Made by a program: the position numbers and the translations under genes. Positions 10,560-19,234 of a DNA stretch of 26,439 bases are shown here, in pieces; position 1 is the first letter of the stretch, and each line of letters starts with the position of its first letter. This DNA comes from a virus. The stretch is taken from positions 1 through 26,439 of the IMG/VR virus record IMGVR_UViG_3300037847_002972; one strand, given 5' to 3'. The notes under the pieces are model-generated. The model was not told where the DNA came from. It was given only the letters and a program-made list of their open reading frames with translations, and searched no databases.

Positions 10560-10803
10560 TCTCAGGGACACAATCATCATCGTCCACTTGATCAACTGAT
10601 GCGATGTCACATACTGGCACCTCGTGCTCACCACCTACAAGATACCATGGCATGGTGATACCATGATACTCTGGATGTGCTTGGAAGTCATCAGGATAGA
10701 CACGATCACCCAGATACTTTAGTTCGCTTTCTGGAATAGCGTTGTCTCGTAACATTGCTTGTAGCTGCAAGTGTGTCAACTCGTACTGCGTTGGAACTTT
10801 CAT
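10537..10803 (-). CDS. Hypothetical acidic phage protein
   Basis: An 88-aa protein from ATG 10803 (MKVPTQYELTHLQLQAMLRD). GGAG 5 nt upstream favours this start over ATG 10818. It has a helical first half, a proline/histidine-containing middle and a very acidic end (DIASVDQVDDDDCVPENDGW). Unrecognised. Its 5' end sits where the ancestral DUF4385-type gene upstream would have continued. Confidence 0.65.
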   Translation of the reverse strand: MKVPTQYELTHLQLQAMLRDNAIPESELKYLGDRVYPDDFQAHPEYHGITMPWYLVGGEHEVPVCDIASVDQVDDDDCVPENDGWGPQ

Positions 10804-10821
10804 TAGATCTCCATTCACGTC

Positions 10822-11157
10822 TCATTTGTTGGTAGGTTTCATCATAGGCAGCCAAGTCTCTAACCTTTTTAAATACGGCAGCAGCCTTGGACTTTTCATT
10901 GGTTCGCCAATCTTTCTCTTGGGGTCTGGTGTCACCAGAAACTTGGTTTTAAATCCAAGGAACATTTGGTATATCTTAGCAGAAGAGTCGCGAGCAGTAG
11001 TTTCATCTACAAAGCGCCAGTGAGCGCAAATGTCGTTAGTGTAAGGGCGTACCAATAGCACTCCTTGCTCTCCCCTTCCAATACGATAAAGTTTGCGAGT
11101 TTCTTCATCTGTAAAGTCAAGGTCTTCATAAGGGAGTTCATAGCAAAATTCAAGCAT
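10822..11157 (-). pseudogene. DUF4385-type protein, internally deleted and frameshifted
   Basis: The 111-aa frame begins FCYELPYEDLDFTDEETRKLYRIGRGEQGV, LVRPYTNDICAHWRF and SSAKIYQMFLGF, a clear match to the DUF4385 N-terminal half (L-Y-R-I-G-x-G-E-Q-G-V-L-x-V-x-P-Y...H-W-R-F). The expected next part (D-F-V-G-A-D-M-A-R-K-F...T-R-A-R-R-Y-A-N) is missing. A DUF4385-like C-terminal part (KDWRTNEKSKAAAVFKKVRD, then YDETYQQMRREW) reads in a different frame, open over about 10706-10948. So roughly 25-30 codons were deleted with loss of frame. The remaining product is abnormal in its last 40 residues. It overlaps the oxygenase gene by 8 nt. Confidence 0.7.
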
Positions 11158-11674
11158 TCTTGATGTTGAAAGAGAAGATCACACGTTCTGAGTCAGATTT
11201 TACTGCCTTGCACTGGTGTGTCAAGACAGATGGGAAGAACACGATGTCTCCCTCACTGACCTCAGGGACATACTCTACCACATCACCCTCAATGAAGTCA
11301 ACAAAGGGAGCGAAGAACGACGTTGGTTGGTGGTCACTCTCTAAACTGGCATAAAAAATAGCACTATATCCTAGTGCTCCATGATTATGGGGTGGGTGAT
11401 AACCTCCACGAGTATACTTCTGCGCCCACATATTATAGATCTCAAAATCAAATGGATATATCTCATTGAATTCTTTCAATGCAGGATCAAACAATTCAAA
11501 CATTTTTTCTGTGTATGGAGCAAGCTTACCTTCTTTATAATATTTGAAGTAGTCTGTAAGGTGTCCATCACCATCTTCAAGATCTAAGGATGAAATTATA
11601 TCATCTTTGTGATCACTCCAATTCTCAACTGTAGCAGTGAAAAATGGAACTACAAATCCATTAAAAATTTTCAT
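11150..11674 (-). CDS. 2OG-Fe(II) oxygenase family protein (HxH type)
   Basis: A 174-aa protein of the phage/bacterial family annotated as putative 2OG-Fe(II) oxygenase (TIGR02466/PF13759-like, from memory). Motifs: WAQKYTRGGYHPPH96NH98GALGYSAIFYAS, GDIVFFPSVLTH153QCKAV, and R164 in SERVIFSFN. The metal site uses H-x-H rather than H-x-D in the first motif, as in that family. Substrate unknown. Its ATG overlaps the upstream stop by 4 nt. Confidence 0.8.
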   Translation of the reverse strand: MKIFNGFVVPFFTATVENWSDHKDDIISSLDLEDGDGHLTDYFKYYKEGKLAPYTEKMFELFDPALKEFNEIYPFDFEIYNMWAQKYTRGGYHPPHNHGALGYSAIFYASLESDHQPTSFFAPFVDFIEGDVVEYVPEVSEGDIVFFPSVLTHQCKAVKSDSERVIFSFNIKNA

Positions 11675-12054
11675 TCTTCTGGTCTGTTTCTCCCTGGTCG
11701 TAGAGCATTATTATCATATTCAATGACACCATCTGGTCTTACAACAAAGCACTGATACCAGTATGTGTCATCATCAACTTCATCTTTGCGAGGGAAATAA
11801 TCCATCACAAAGTCTTCTGCAATTTGAGGAGTTCTAAACTCAATGTATCCATAATACTTGCTCTCCATCAAAAGAATAACTTCTGGTGGCATTTCTTCGT
11901 CAAGTTTATAGTAATCAATGACAATAGACTTAGCAGCATCATCTGCTGCCTCAAGTCTTGGGTTCTCCCAGTATACTAGAGCACCAGCATTTGCAGCGGC
12001 TTCCTCAATTTGATCCCAATCTCTAGCACTATCAAATGTCTGTAGGTTCTGCAT
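11671..12054 (-). CDS. Hypothetical phage protein between oxygenases
   Basis: A 127-aa mixed alpha/beta acidic protein. MQNLQTFDSARDWDQIEEAA is followed by YGYIEFRTPQIAEDFVMDYF and WYQCFVVRPDGVIEYDNNAL. The VVRPDGVIEYD hairpin suggests a beta domain. Unrecognised. It sits between two oxygenase genes, overlapping them by 4 and 23 nt, so it may be a partner protein; that is inference. Confidence 0.7.
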   Translation of the reverse strand: MQNLQTFDSARDWDQIEEAAANAGALVYWENPRLEAADDAAKSIVIDYYKLDEEMPPEVILLMESKYYGYIEFRTPQIAEDFVMDYFPRKDEVDDDTYWYQCFVVRPDGVIEYDNNALRPGRNRPEE

Positions 12055-12565
12055 CGTTGTCCTCTACTTTCTTTAATTTATATGCGGCAGTTACTCTAAT
12101 GCCATAAAACTCTCTGGTAGTGTCCTCTGCCCAGTGATACATGTCAGATGGGAATAGCACACATGACGCTGGTTTAGGGAATACAGTATCATATCTACCA
12201 TCATCTTGTACAAATATAGTCTTTCCACCCCATGTGAGATCCCACACAGGATTACAAAACACTAAGAATGTATAATCTGCATCATCAACATGCATAGATC
12301 CATCCAAACCTCTAGTGTGACCATTCATATAATAGTCTAAGATTTCAAACTTAAATGGAATTAAGATCTCCATCTTCTCAGGAATGACACTATCAAAGAT
12401 ACCATATCCTTTGATATCCATCTTCCAGAACTTTTTATGTAATGATGATTCACTACTAGTAGCACCAAATTGCCATCTAGGACGACTAGCAATTTTATCA
12501 ATCTCCTCCATTTCTGCTTGGGTAAGAATAGTGTCCCAAGATTTAATATCAGTAAGTTTGCTCAT
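12032..12565 (-). CDS. 2OG-Fe(II) oxygenase (prolyl-hydroxylase-like)
   Basis: A 177-aa protein. H92-x-D94 (GSMHVDDADYTFLVF), H144 (PSDMYHWAED) and R157 (YGIRVTAAYKL) form the facial triad and 2OG anchor; WGGKTIF and ASCVLFPS are typical strands. AAGGA lies 8-12 nt before ATG 12565. It is in tandem with the 12567-13214 enzyme but the two are not closely similar, so they are not a recent duplication. Substrate unknown. Confidence 0.8.
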   Translation of the reverse strand: MSKLTDIKSWDTILTQAEMEEIDKIASRPRWQFGATSSESSLHKKFWKMDIKGYGIFDSVIPEKMEILIPFKFEILDYYMNGHTRGLDGSMHVDDADYTFLVFCNPVWDLTWGGKTIFVQDDGRYDTVFPKPASCVLFPSDMYHWAEDTTREFYGIRVTAAYKLKKVEDNDAEPTDI

Positions 12566-12566
12566 A

Positions 12567-13214
12567 TTAGTTCCTTAATGTAGTGTGATGTCTAATAATA
12601 CCAAGGCGAGCAAGATCAAATTGAGTCAATACTTCTCTATCTAAATCACCTTCCAGTTTCCAGTATACTTTGTTTAGTTCAGTAATATAATATCTCATGG
12701 TTGAATCAGAGATTGAACTCTCTAACCAAAATGTGATGCACTTCCTAACACCATTTGTGACTGGTCTTACACCATGTACAAAATGTGTGGGATAAACTAA
12801 AGCTTTACCAGCAGGTAGTTTCTTCTCAATAGTTTCTGTACCAACTTTGATGAAGTGTTCACCACCTTCATAGTCATCATTCAATGTGATAACAACTGTG
12901 TAATCAGTTCTACATCCCCACATTTCATAATAATCTGTGTGATCATCATAATGCTGACCCTCCTCATACTTCAACAAAAAACATGGTGAGCATTTATTCA
13001 AAGGATGCATCCTAAACAATTCTGTTTGTTTTAGAATCTTTGTAATACTCTGATTGACAATCTTATTGATCTCTATGTCATCTTGCTGAGTATTATCTTT
13101 TACGTGCTTTTCCTTTGGTCCAGTAGCAGCACCATCAATAAACTTACCAGAGTCAAATAGACTCATCATTTGTCTTAGTCTATTTTTATCTAAGAAATCA
13201 TACTCATAAATCAT
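12567..13214 (-). CDS. PKHD-type 2OG-Fe(II) hydroxylase
   Basis: A 215-aa protein of the YbiX/PiuC-like hydroxylase type: H92-x-D94 (YDDHTDYYEM), YTVVITLNDDYEGGEHFI, GKALVYPTHFVH147GVRPVTNGVR157KCITFWLES. The H-G-V-x-P-V-T-x-G-x-R signature is diagnostic. The C-terminal 45 residues form helices. It would hydroxylate a peptide or small molecule; some relatives are iron-linked in bacteria. Its ATG overlaps the upstream stop by 4 nt. Confidence 0.85.
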   Translation of the reverse strand: MIYEYDFLDKNRLRQMMSLFDSGKFIDGAATGPKEKHVKDNTQQDDIEINKIVNQSITKILKQTELFRMHPLNKCSPCFLLKYEEGQHYDDHTDYYEMWGCRTDYTVVITLNDDYEGGEHFIKVGTETIEKKLPAGKALVYPTHFVHGVRPVTNGVRKCITFWLESSISDSTMRYYITELNKVYWKLEGDLDREVLTQFDLARLGIIRHHTTLRN

Positions 13215-13543
13215 TGCATAACCTCAACATAAGATTTAATATAGTCATCAACTGCTCTCTTGTATCCCTCATGAATAGATGGAAGAGGAGCACACATATT
13301 AACAATACTATCAAATCCAACTAAGAATGAATTATCTGAAGAAAATCTCTTCCATGGTTTATATGTCACACCCAGTTGATTTACATCAATTTGACCTGAA
13401 GATTTGATGGTAAAAGGATATACTAGATTATAGCAGACTTTTTGCTGTACACCATTTATTTCTTCAATATGATCTTTTACATTAGCAATCAACTCCTCCC
13501 CCGTAACAAGAGTGAGAAGGAGAATATTAAGTTTTTGTTCCAT
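13211..13543 (-). CDS. Conserved cyanophage-type protein, possible Sm-like fold
   Basis: A 110-aa protein. MEQKLNILLLTLVTGEELIA, then VCYNLVYPFTIKSSGQIDVN and FSSDNSFLVGFDSIVNMCAP. The order V-T-G-E-x-(L/I)-I-A-x-V, N-x-(L/V)-x-x-P, then a strand and V-x-M-x-x-P-x-x-x-I-x-x-x-Y is a pattern found in T4-like cyanophages next to structural genes; the strands suggest a small barrel. Function unknown. Confidence 0.65.
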   Translation of the reverse strand: MEQKLNILLLTLVTGEELIANVKDHIEEINGVQQKVCYNLVYPFTIKSSGQIDVNQLGVTYKPWKRFSSDNSFLVGFDSIVNMCAPLPSIHEGYKRAVDDYIKSYVEVMQ

Positions 13544-13545
13544 GA

Positions 13546-14400
13546 TTAAACGTTATTACTATTAAGAGCTGCTAGGAGTGCATCAAGTTCTGCTCTCTCG
13601 TCAGGATACTGAGCAGAGTAATCAGCAGGTTTCAATGCACCATGTATAATTTCGTCAGGATTCTTGATTCTATAGTTAGAAGCAATGGTCAAACATACTC
13701 TCTTGACATATTCATCCCATACACCTGGGACAAATCCACCAAATTGATCATCTGTTTGTAGATATGCATTACCTGCATATGGAGTATTACCTTCAGCATC
13801 CTGATATTGTACATATCTAGAATAAACAGTAGGATTGATTGGATACTTTACCTCATCAGATCCTTGACCACTGTAATCAGAAGGAATATCTCTAAGTTTC
13901 TGTCTGTATGCAGTCCACTGTGCTTTTACTTCATCACTAATTTGTGCGTCTGGCATTTGAGTCCAGTCACATTCAGATAAGAGATAGTTCCTGACTAGTC
14001 TAACACCTTCCCATGATGTTTTCTGCCATCTACCATACTCATCATATAGTTTTTCTGCAACAGTTTCTTGTGCGCTGTCTTTGTACTCAAAATACTTCTC
14101 TTTGAGTTTCTCAGCAATGTCTGCTACTTCAGCGTCAGTCGCTTCTCTCCATTCATATGTTTTCCATTTTCTTTCTTTAGTAGCACGATCATAGACGTAC
14201 TTCTTCTTCTCAACACCATAAGATCCATCACTGAAATAATTCAAATGAATCAAGCGGTCTTTATCAGATGACCAAAATGGAAAGAGCATAGGTTGGATAT
14301 TATCATTCCACCATGTCTCTTCAATAAATTCAGTCTTACCATCTACGATGATAACTCTTTCTAGTGCATTGACTTGCACTACTACACGGATGTCTGCCAT
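13546..14400 (-). CDS. Tail-assembly-chaperone-like protein
   Basis: A 284-aa protein. Residues 137-175 (RNYLLSECDWTQMPDAQ, then AQWTAYRQKLRDIPSDY) match the Phage_tail_APC (PF16778-type) module found beside tail-fiber genes. The N-terminal 70 residues have DGKTEFIEETWW and a beta-rich YVYDRATKERKWK region; the C-terminal part has KRVCLTIASNYRI and ends LDALLAALNSNN. Probably helps fiber or tail assembly or becomes a minor tail part. A late-promoter-like GATAAATA lies 39 nt upstream. Confidence 0.7.
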   Translation of the reverse strand: MADIRVVVQVNALERVIIVDGKTEFIEETWWNDNIQPMLFPFWSSDKDRLIHLNYFSDGSYGVEKKKYVYDRATKERKWKTYEWREATDAEVADIAEKLKEKYFEYKDSAQETVAEKLYDEYGRWQKTSWEGVRLVRNYLLSECDWTQMPDAQISDEVKAQWTAYRQKLRDIPSDYSGQGSDEVKYPINPTVYSRYVQYQDAEGNTPYAGNAYLQTDDQFGGFVPGVWDEYVKRVCLTIASNYRIKNPDEIIHGALKPADYSAQYPDERAELDALLAALNSNNV

Positions 14401-14404
14401 TAGA

Positions 14405-15022
14405 TTACGGGAGTTTTAGAAACCAGCCTGTCGCAATATATTTATCATGGGTGAAGACAGTGTTCCCACGATGTACATGTGTCATCCCTGCTGGCCAGAT
14501 CAATAACGTGCCTGTCTGTGGTTTATATCGTTTCTTTTGATAGAGAAATTCAGTCTCTGCCTCACCATCAGGCATGTCGTTCAAATATACCATCCATGCT
14601 AGTTCTCTGTTTGCTGCTCTGAAACTACCATTCTCATAATGCCAAGTATGATAACCACCACCAGGAGAGGTTCTCTGTACTTTCAATCCAATAGAATTTA
14701 GATTTGTTTTAAGATGATCATACTCTTGCTTGTAGTTTCCAAATGCGCTATTCAAATACTTATAGAAATGTGTTGCCAATCCCATGTCAACATCATCTAA
14801 CATGATGCTAACATCATGTCTAGCAAGTTTCTTATCTGGCATCTGATCTTTACCATGCTGTACAATCTCAGGATTGATATCAATATATGTGTCAAAGTTT
14901 TTTACGATTGCAGCACAAATATCATGGTGTACAAATCTCCTGTACACACCAATGAAGTCTTCAAACTGTCCTTCAATCCTATCAGGATCAATAATAAATC
15001 CACACTCACTTGCTGCTAGCAT
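14405..15022 (-). CDS. 2OG-Fe(II) oxygenase (HxE type)
   Basis: A 205-aa protein from ATG 15022, which shares one base with the preceding stop (TGATG). Motifs: GGGYHTWH128YE130NGSFRAANREL, LAWMVYLNDM, TGTLLIWPAGMTHVH184RGN, DKYIATGWF. The H-x-E instead of H-x-D is an accepted variant of the facial triad; K194 replaces the usual arginine near the end of the fold. It sits directly downstream of the glycine-rich fiber gene, making that fiber or the host receptor side plausible but unproven targets. Confidence 0.8.
   Translation of the reverse strand: MLAASECGFIIDPDRIEGQFEDFIGVYRRFVHHDICAAIVKNFDTYIDINPEIVQHGKDQMPDKKLARHDVSIMLDDVDMGLATHFYKYLNSAFGNYKQEYDHLKTNLNSIGLKVQRTSPGGGYHTWHYENGSFRAANRELAWMVYLNDMPDGEAETEFLYQKKRYKPQTGTLLIWPAGMTHVHRGNTVFTHDKYIATGWFLKLP
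14439..14446 (-). promoter_or_regulatory. T4-type late promoter candidate GATAAATA
   Basis: GATAAATA (consensus in T4 TATAAATA; in T4-like cyanophages NATAAATA) lies 39 nt upstream of ATG 14400, within the end of the 14405-15022 gene. The distance fits a late promoter for the tail-chaperone-like gene and those after it. Confidence 0.5.
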
Positions 15023-18000
15023 CAATACGCCCTGATCAAATACTTCACTAGATGATAGCGTGTTAAGAGAGGAATGTCAATCTCTGGTGATAAAGTTGAA
15101 GAAACATTTAATTTAACAGCAGATGACAGTGTAAATGTACCTTCATTGACATCTAAACCAGCAGAATCAATAGGATTACCTTGTGGTTCAATTCTTTCTG
15201 TGACAAATTCAATACCTAAGTCAGCTCTTGCTTGTGGATAAGTAGCAATCTCAACCTCTGCTTCGTCATATTCAAACTGAACCCAATCAATGCCGAAGTT
15301 ATCTCCTCCAGCATTTCCACTTGAACTTCTAACTTGTCTTACTTCTAACAATAAGTTATTAGTTTGGAAATCAGATGGAATTGCAACATCAACTATTGTC
15401 CAATCAGTAGGACCACTAGCAGATGATATAGTACCAATCTTAGTATAACTGCCACCATTATCATTACTTGCAAATAATTCTAGTGGTTCTCCTGGTGCTT
15501 CTCCACCATTACTACCATTACCACGTATTACTCTCCATTTAGAATTGATAATTGGAGATCCCTTACTATTACTAGGAGATGCATTAATGGTGATTGTTCT
15601 CGCCCATCTTACTGCTTCACTTCCAAAAAATCTGAGATATTTCTCATTATCTGTAGAAGTAAATCCACCTGCAGATCCAGATCCTGTTCCAGATTCAATG
15701 TAGTCTACAGTCGTGCTAGCAAGGTCAAACAATCCAGCAGTTGTAGATGTACCAGTGCCACCGCCAACTGATTGTTCAATATAGTATCCAACTTCACCAC
15801 CACCATCTTGTCCTGATGCACCACCACCAGATCCATTATTACCAACCTGAAGTGTACTAGCATTTGGATTAGTTAAACCACTAGCTTCAAATTTAAAGTA
15901 AACGGTAGCACCTGATCCACCGCCACCACCACCAGCACCTTGTGTGGTGATAGTATTAGTAGAAGTAAATGAGACACTACCAGCGCCACCTGCTTGAGAG
16001 TTACCTGCGGTATTGTTTCCACCGTTACCTGCACCACTAGAACTTGAGCTACTAACAGTTGGACCAGCACCAGAGGATTTAACAGCAGATTGTCCTCTTT
16101 TAGCACCATATCCTGCTCTACGTGCATTAGATCCGTTGGATCCACCGCCACCACCACCAATACCAGATCCTACGCCAGCGCCGCCACCGCCGCCGCCTCC
16201 GCCACCACCAGAGCAGACACCATTACCGCCGCCACCACCAGATCCAGCGAAGATATTGCTCAGGTTTTGGACACCATCTGTACCGTTGGGTTGACCATTC
16301 ATGTCACTAGTAGTGGATGAACTGTTAGCACTTGATCCACCACCGCCGCCACCACCAGCGCCAACTAGAACAACAGATGTAGTACCGACTGCCGAAGCAC
16401 CACCACCGCCGCCTCCGCCGCCAGCACCGTTACCTGATCCGCCGCTGCCACCGCCAGCATAGGGAGAGGGACCACTGAATCCACCACTATTTCCTGATCC
16501 AGCGCCGCCACCACCACCAACATATACTCTTAAAATACCATTATTGCCAGTGTTTAGTTCAGCATTGACTCGTTTACCAGCTCCACCTTTTCCTCCTTTA
16601 TCTGAACCGTTAACTACACCACCAGCGCCACCTCCGCCACCACGTACTTGACAGGTAACACTCTTAAGACTACCACCAGAAGGAATATTATATGTTTGGA
16701 AACTAGTTCCAGTATAACTAAATTCTGTATAAGTTGATACATCCTCTGTACTAGTATCAGCAACACCATCTCCACCTTTTCCATAGAATAGTGTACTAGA
16801 TCCACCAGTACCACCAGCACTGGATCCACCATTAGTACCATTTTGTCCAGCAACATATCCAGAAAGCTCTAGACTCACACCACCAGCAAGATTAAATGTT
16901 CCATTTCCATTAACAGTCGTGAATGAACCATTTACACCATATCTTACATTACCACCAGATCCACCAGATCCACCACCATTTCCTGATTGTCCACCGCCAC
17001 CGCCACCTGCTCTAACTGCGTAAGTATTTCCAGCATACGAGAAAGTATAGGTAGTATTTCCACCATTACCACCAGTATTAGCAGTGTTACCACCAGATCC
17101 ACCAGCACCAGTTAAGTTACCACCAATAGCAAGAATTGGAACTTCATCTGCAGCTGGTGCTGGTACTGTGTAAGTTCCGTTACTGTTTTTACTTACTTTT
17201 ATGTCAAGATTGGTAGTTGTATCTCCTGGTAACTGAACTGTCTTTCCACCAATAGTGTAGTCATCATCAATATCCCATGTTGTAGGACTTGGAGTTGTGA
17301 TAATAGTAACAACTTCTGCTGGTAAATTACCAGCAATCTGATATCCTGTTTCAATAGTAATTTCACCAGAATTACCACCATTTGTAACTACAAGTGCATT
17401 TGCTGTTAATGCTAAGTATTTTGATGCTGCTAATTTAAAATTGTCATCGTCTACCTTAATAACCCACCAGGTACTCTGTGCTGCAAAATTAACACTTACA
17501 CCATTAACACTAAATGACAGTGGTGTTGATTGTGAGTTTGATACAACACGAATCATATTGCCAGTGTTTAGATCATGTTCTTGGACATTAAAGATACCAT
17601 CAGCACCGATTTGAGCTTGTGTGAAAGTAGCAAAGAACTTCTCACCAATACCACCAACGTTTCCGTATGTGGAGAGGTTAGGGTCTTGTATAACATAATC
17701 AACAATACCATGTGCGTGGAATAGTGGAACTCCACCAGATGGTAAGAAGAAATTAACCTGACCATTACTATCTTTGAATCCAACAGCATGATCGTCAACT
17801 GGTCCACCACCACCTTCAAATGCACCAGCCTGAGGAGCACTAGATGTTAGAATAGCATGTTCGTGTTCTGGGACAGCAGAGATCATCTTCTCTTGTAGTG
17901 GTCCAACTTGGATTGTTACTTCACCACTCAGTGAACCACCAACAAATTCAGTAACATTTGTGTATCCACTAATAATAATATTTCCAATATCAAATAGATT

Positions 18001-19233
18001 CTCTTGCTGATCCTTAGAAAAATACCATCTACCACCAGTAGCACCAACAACAGAAATAACATTACCAGAAACAGGTGATCCAGCACCAGATACACCACCA
18101 CCTGCACCTACAAGTTTCTTTGTTTTATAATCTGGAACATTAAATGTAACTCCAGGAGTAGTTCCAAAGTTCTCTTTATCAAATGTTCCACCATTACCAC
18201 CATAATCATCTGTTATGACTTCAAACAACAGTGGATAGTCATGTGCATTATACTCAGATCCATCACAATACAAAAATCCAGGATATTGCATCGCTGGGTC
18301 GGTTGCAGTATTTGATGTAGTTGACGTGATCTCAATTCTTGCTAATCCATTACTTCCATCTTGTAAAACATATACAGTCTCACCATCAGTATATCCATAT
18401 CCAGGATTAAGAATAGTACAGAAGTTTAATGTACCATCTAAGTTAGCAAGCACACCAACTTCAAGACCATATCCAGTAGACGATGCTACCGTGAAAAGTC
18501 CTGCAGATCCAGCATCAGTTACGTTGTAAAATTTACCATCATTGATATCACTATTACTTCTAGCAATTCTAAAATTATTATTGTCTACTTTATCTACATA
18601 AAAACTGAAATTCTTTTCAAATTGTACTCCACCTACACCACCAGCAGATAGATTAGGAGTAGCGATTGCACCTGCTCCACCTCCTCCACTAATTGTTACT
18701 ACTGGATTTTGATATCCTTTTCCACCATCATTAACTGTGATGGCAGTAACAACTCCAGAATTAATTGTTGCTGAAAACTGTCCAGGTTCTGCAGGACCAG
18801 CTCCATTGTCAGTTACAATAACGTTTGGTGGAGTTGTGTATCCCGATCCACCATTGTTAACAGTAATAGTTTGAATTGAAGCACCTAATTTTAGTTTATT
18901 AGGGTTTTGAGCAGACTCAGTAACAACTAGTTTATCACCATCTACAAATGGATGATTATTGAGTGTAATTAGATCATTATTCACACCAAAATTAGCTGGA
19001 GCTAAATCTGCGCTAATAGGACCAGTTGGAACACCACTAACAACATCATTAGTATACCCTGTGCCAGTAGAACTTCCTGTTGATACTGTTCCTAGTCCAG
19101 TAACAACACCATTATCTGTGACTTTCTCATCGTCTGCCTTAAAAATAGGCACAATAGCACCAATTGGCATTGTAGTGTTACCAAAAGTTGCCTTATCTGA
19201 CAGATAATTTGTACGGATATTTCTGATTGACAT
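15022..19233 (-). CDS. Tail-collar fiber protein with glycine-rich domain
   Basis: A 1403-aa virion protein. About residues 1-300 are beta-rich (GSGYTTPPNVIVTDNGAG-type repeats, GGKGYQNPVVTISGGGG). A collar domain (PGFLYCDGSEYNAHDYPLLF, FNVPDYKTKKLVGAG) lies at about 316-385, with H-x-H motifs near 456-458 (PEHEHAI) and 505-507 (FHAHG). About 700-1160 is extremely Gly/Ser/Asn-rich, with G runs up to about 10, resembling the polyglycine adhesin tips of S16-type gp38. About 1170-1330 looks like a lectin/jelly-roll module. The C-terminus is YLIRAY, shared in form with its two neighbours. Likely the receptor-binding part. Confidence 0.8.
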   Translation of the reverse strand: MSIRNIRTNYLSDKATFGNTTMPIGAIVPIFKADDEKVTDNGVVTGLGTVSTGSSTGTGYTNDVVSGVPTGPISADLAPANFGVNNDLITLNNHPFVDGDKLVVTESAQNPNKLKLGASIQTITVNNGGSGYTTPPNVIVTDNGAGPAEPGQFSATINSGVVTAITVNDGGKGYQNPVVTISGGGGAGAIATPNLSAGGVGGVQFEKNFSFYVDKVDNNNFRIARSNSDINDGKFYNVTDAGSAGLFTVASSTGYGLEVGVLANLDGTLNFCTILNPGYGYTDGETVYVLQDGSNGLARIEITSTTSNTATDPAMQYPGFLYCDGSEYNAHDYPLLFEVITDDYGGNGGTFDKENFGTTPGVTFNVPDYKTKKLVGAGGGVSGAGSPVSGNVISVVGATGGRWYFSKDQQENLFDIGNIIISGYTNVTEFVGGSLSGEVTIQVGPLQEKMISAVPEHEHAILTSSAPQAGAFEGGGGPVDDHAVGFKDSNGQVNFFLPSGGVPLFHAHGIVDYVIQDPNLSTYGNVGGIGEKFFATFTQAQIGADGIFNVQEHDLNTGNMIRVVSNSQSTPLSFSVNGVSVNFAAQSTWWVIKVDDDNFKLAASKYLALTANALVVTNGGNSGEITIETGYQIAGNLPAEVVTIITTPSPTTWDIDDDYTIGGKTVQLPGDTTTNLDIKVSKNSNGTYTVPAPAADEVPILAIGGNLTGAGGSGGNTANTGGNGGNTTYTFSYAGNTYAVRAGGGGGGQSGNGGGSGGSGGNVRYGVNGSFTTVNGNGTFNLAGGVSLELSGYVAGQNGTNGGSSAGGTGGSSTLFYGKGGDGVADTSTEDVSTYTEFSYTGTSFQTYNIPSGGSLKSVTCQVRGGGGGAGGVVNGSDKGGKGGAGKRVNAELNTGNNGILRVYVGGGGGAGSGNSGGFSGPSPYAGGGSGGSGNGAGGGGGGGGASAVGTTSVVLVGAGGGGGGGSSANSSSTTSDMNGQPNGTDGVQNLSNIFAGSGGGGGNGVCSGGGGGGGGGGAGVGSGIGGGGGGSNGSNARRAGYGAKRGQSAVKSSGAGPTVSSSSSSGAGNGGNNTAGNSQAGGAGSVSFTSTNTITTQGAGGGGGGSGATVYFKFEASGLTNPNASTLQVGNNGSGGGASGQDGGGEVGYYIEQSVGGGTGTSTTAGLFDLASTTVDYIESGTGSGSAGGFTSTDNEKYLRFFGSEAVRWARTITINASPSNSKGSPIINSKWRVIRGNGSNGGEAPGEPLELFASNDNGGSYTKIGTISSASGPTDWTIVDVAIPSDFQTNNLLLEVRQVRSSSGNAGGDNFGIDWVQFEYDEAEVEIATYPQARADLGIEFVTERIEPQGNPIDSAGLDVNEGTFTLSSAVKLNVSSTLSPEIDIPLLTRYHLVKYLIRAY

Positions 19234-19234
19234 T

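Noticed and set aside
16013-16294. Plus-strand proline-rich ORF
   Set aside because: It is the antisense reading of GGN glycine codons in the fiber gene.
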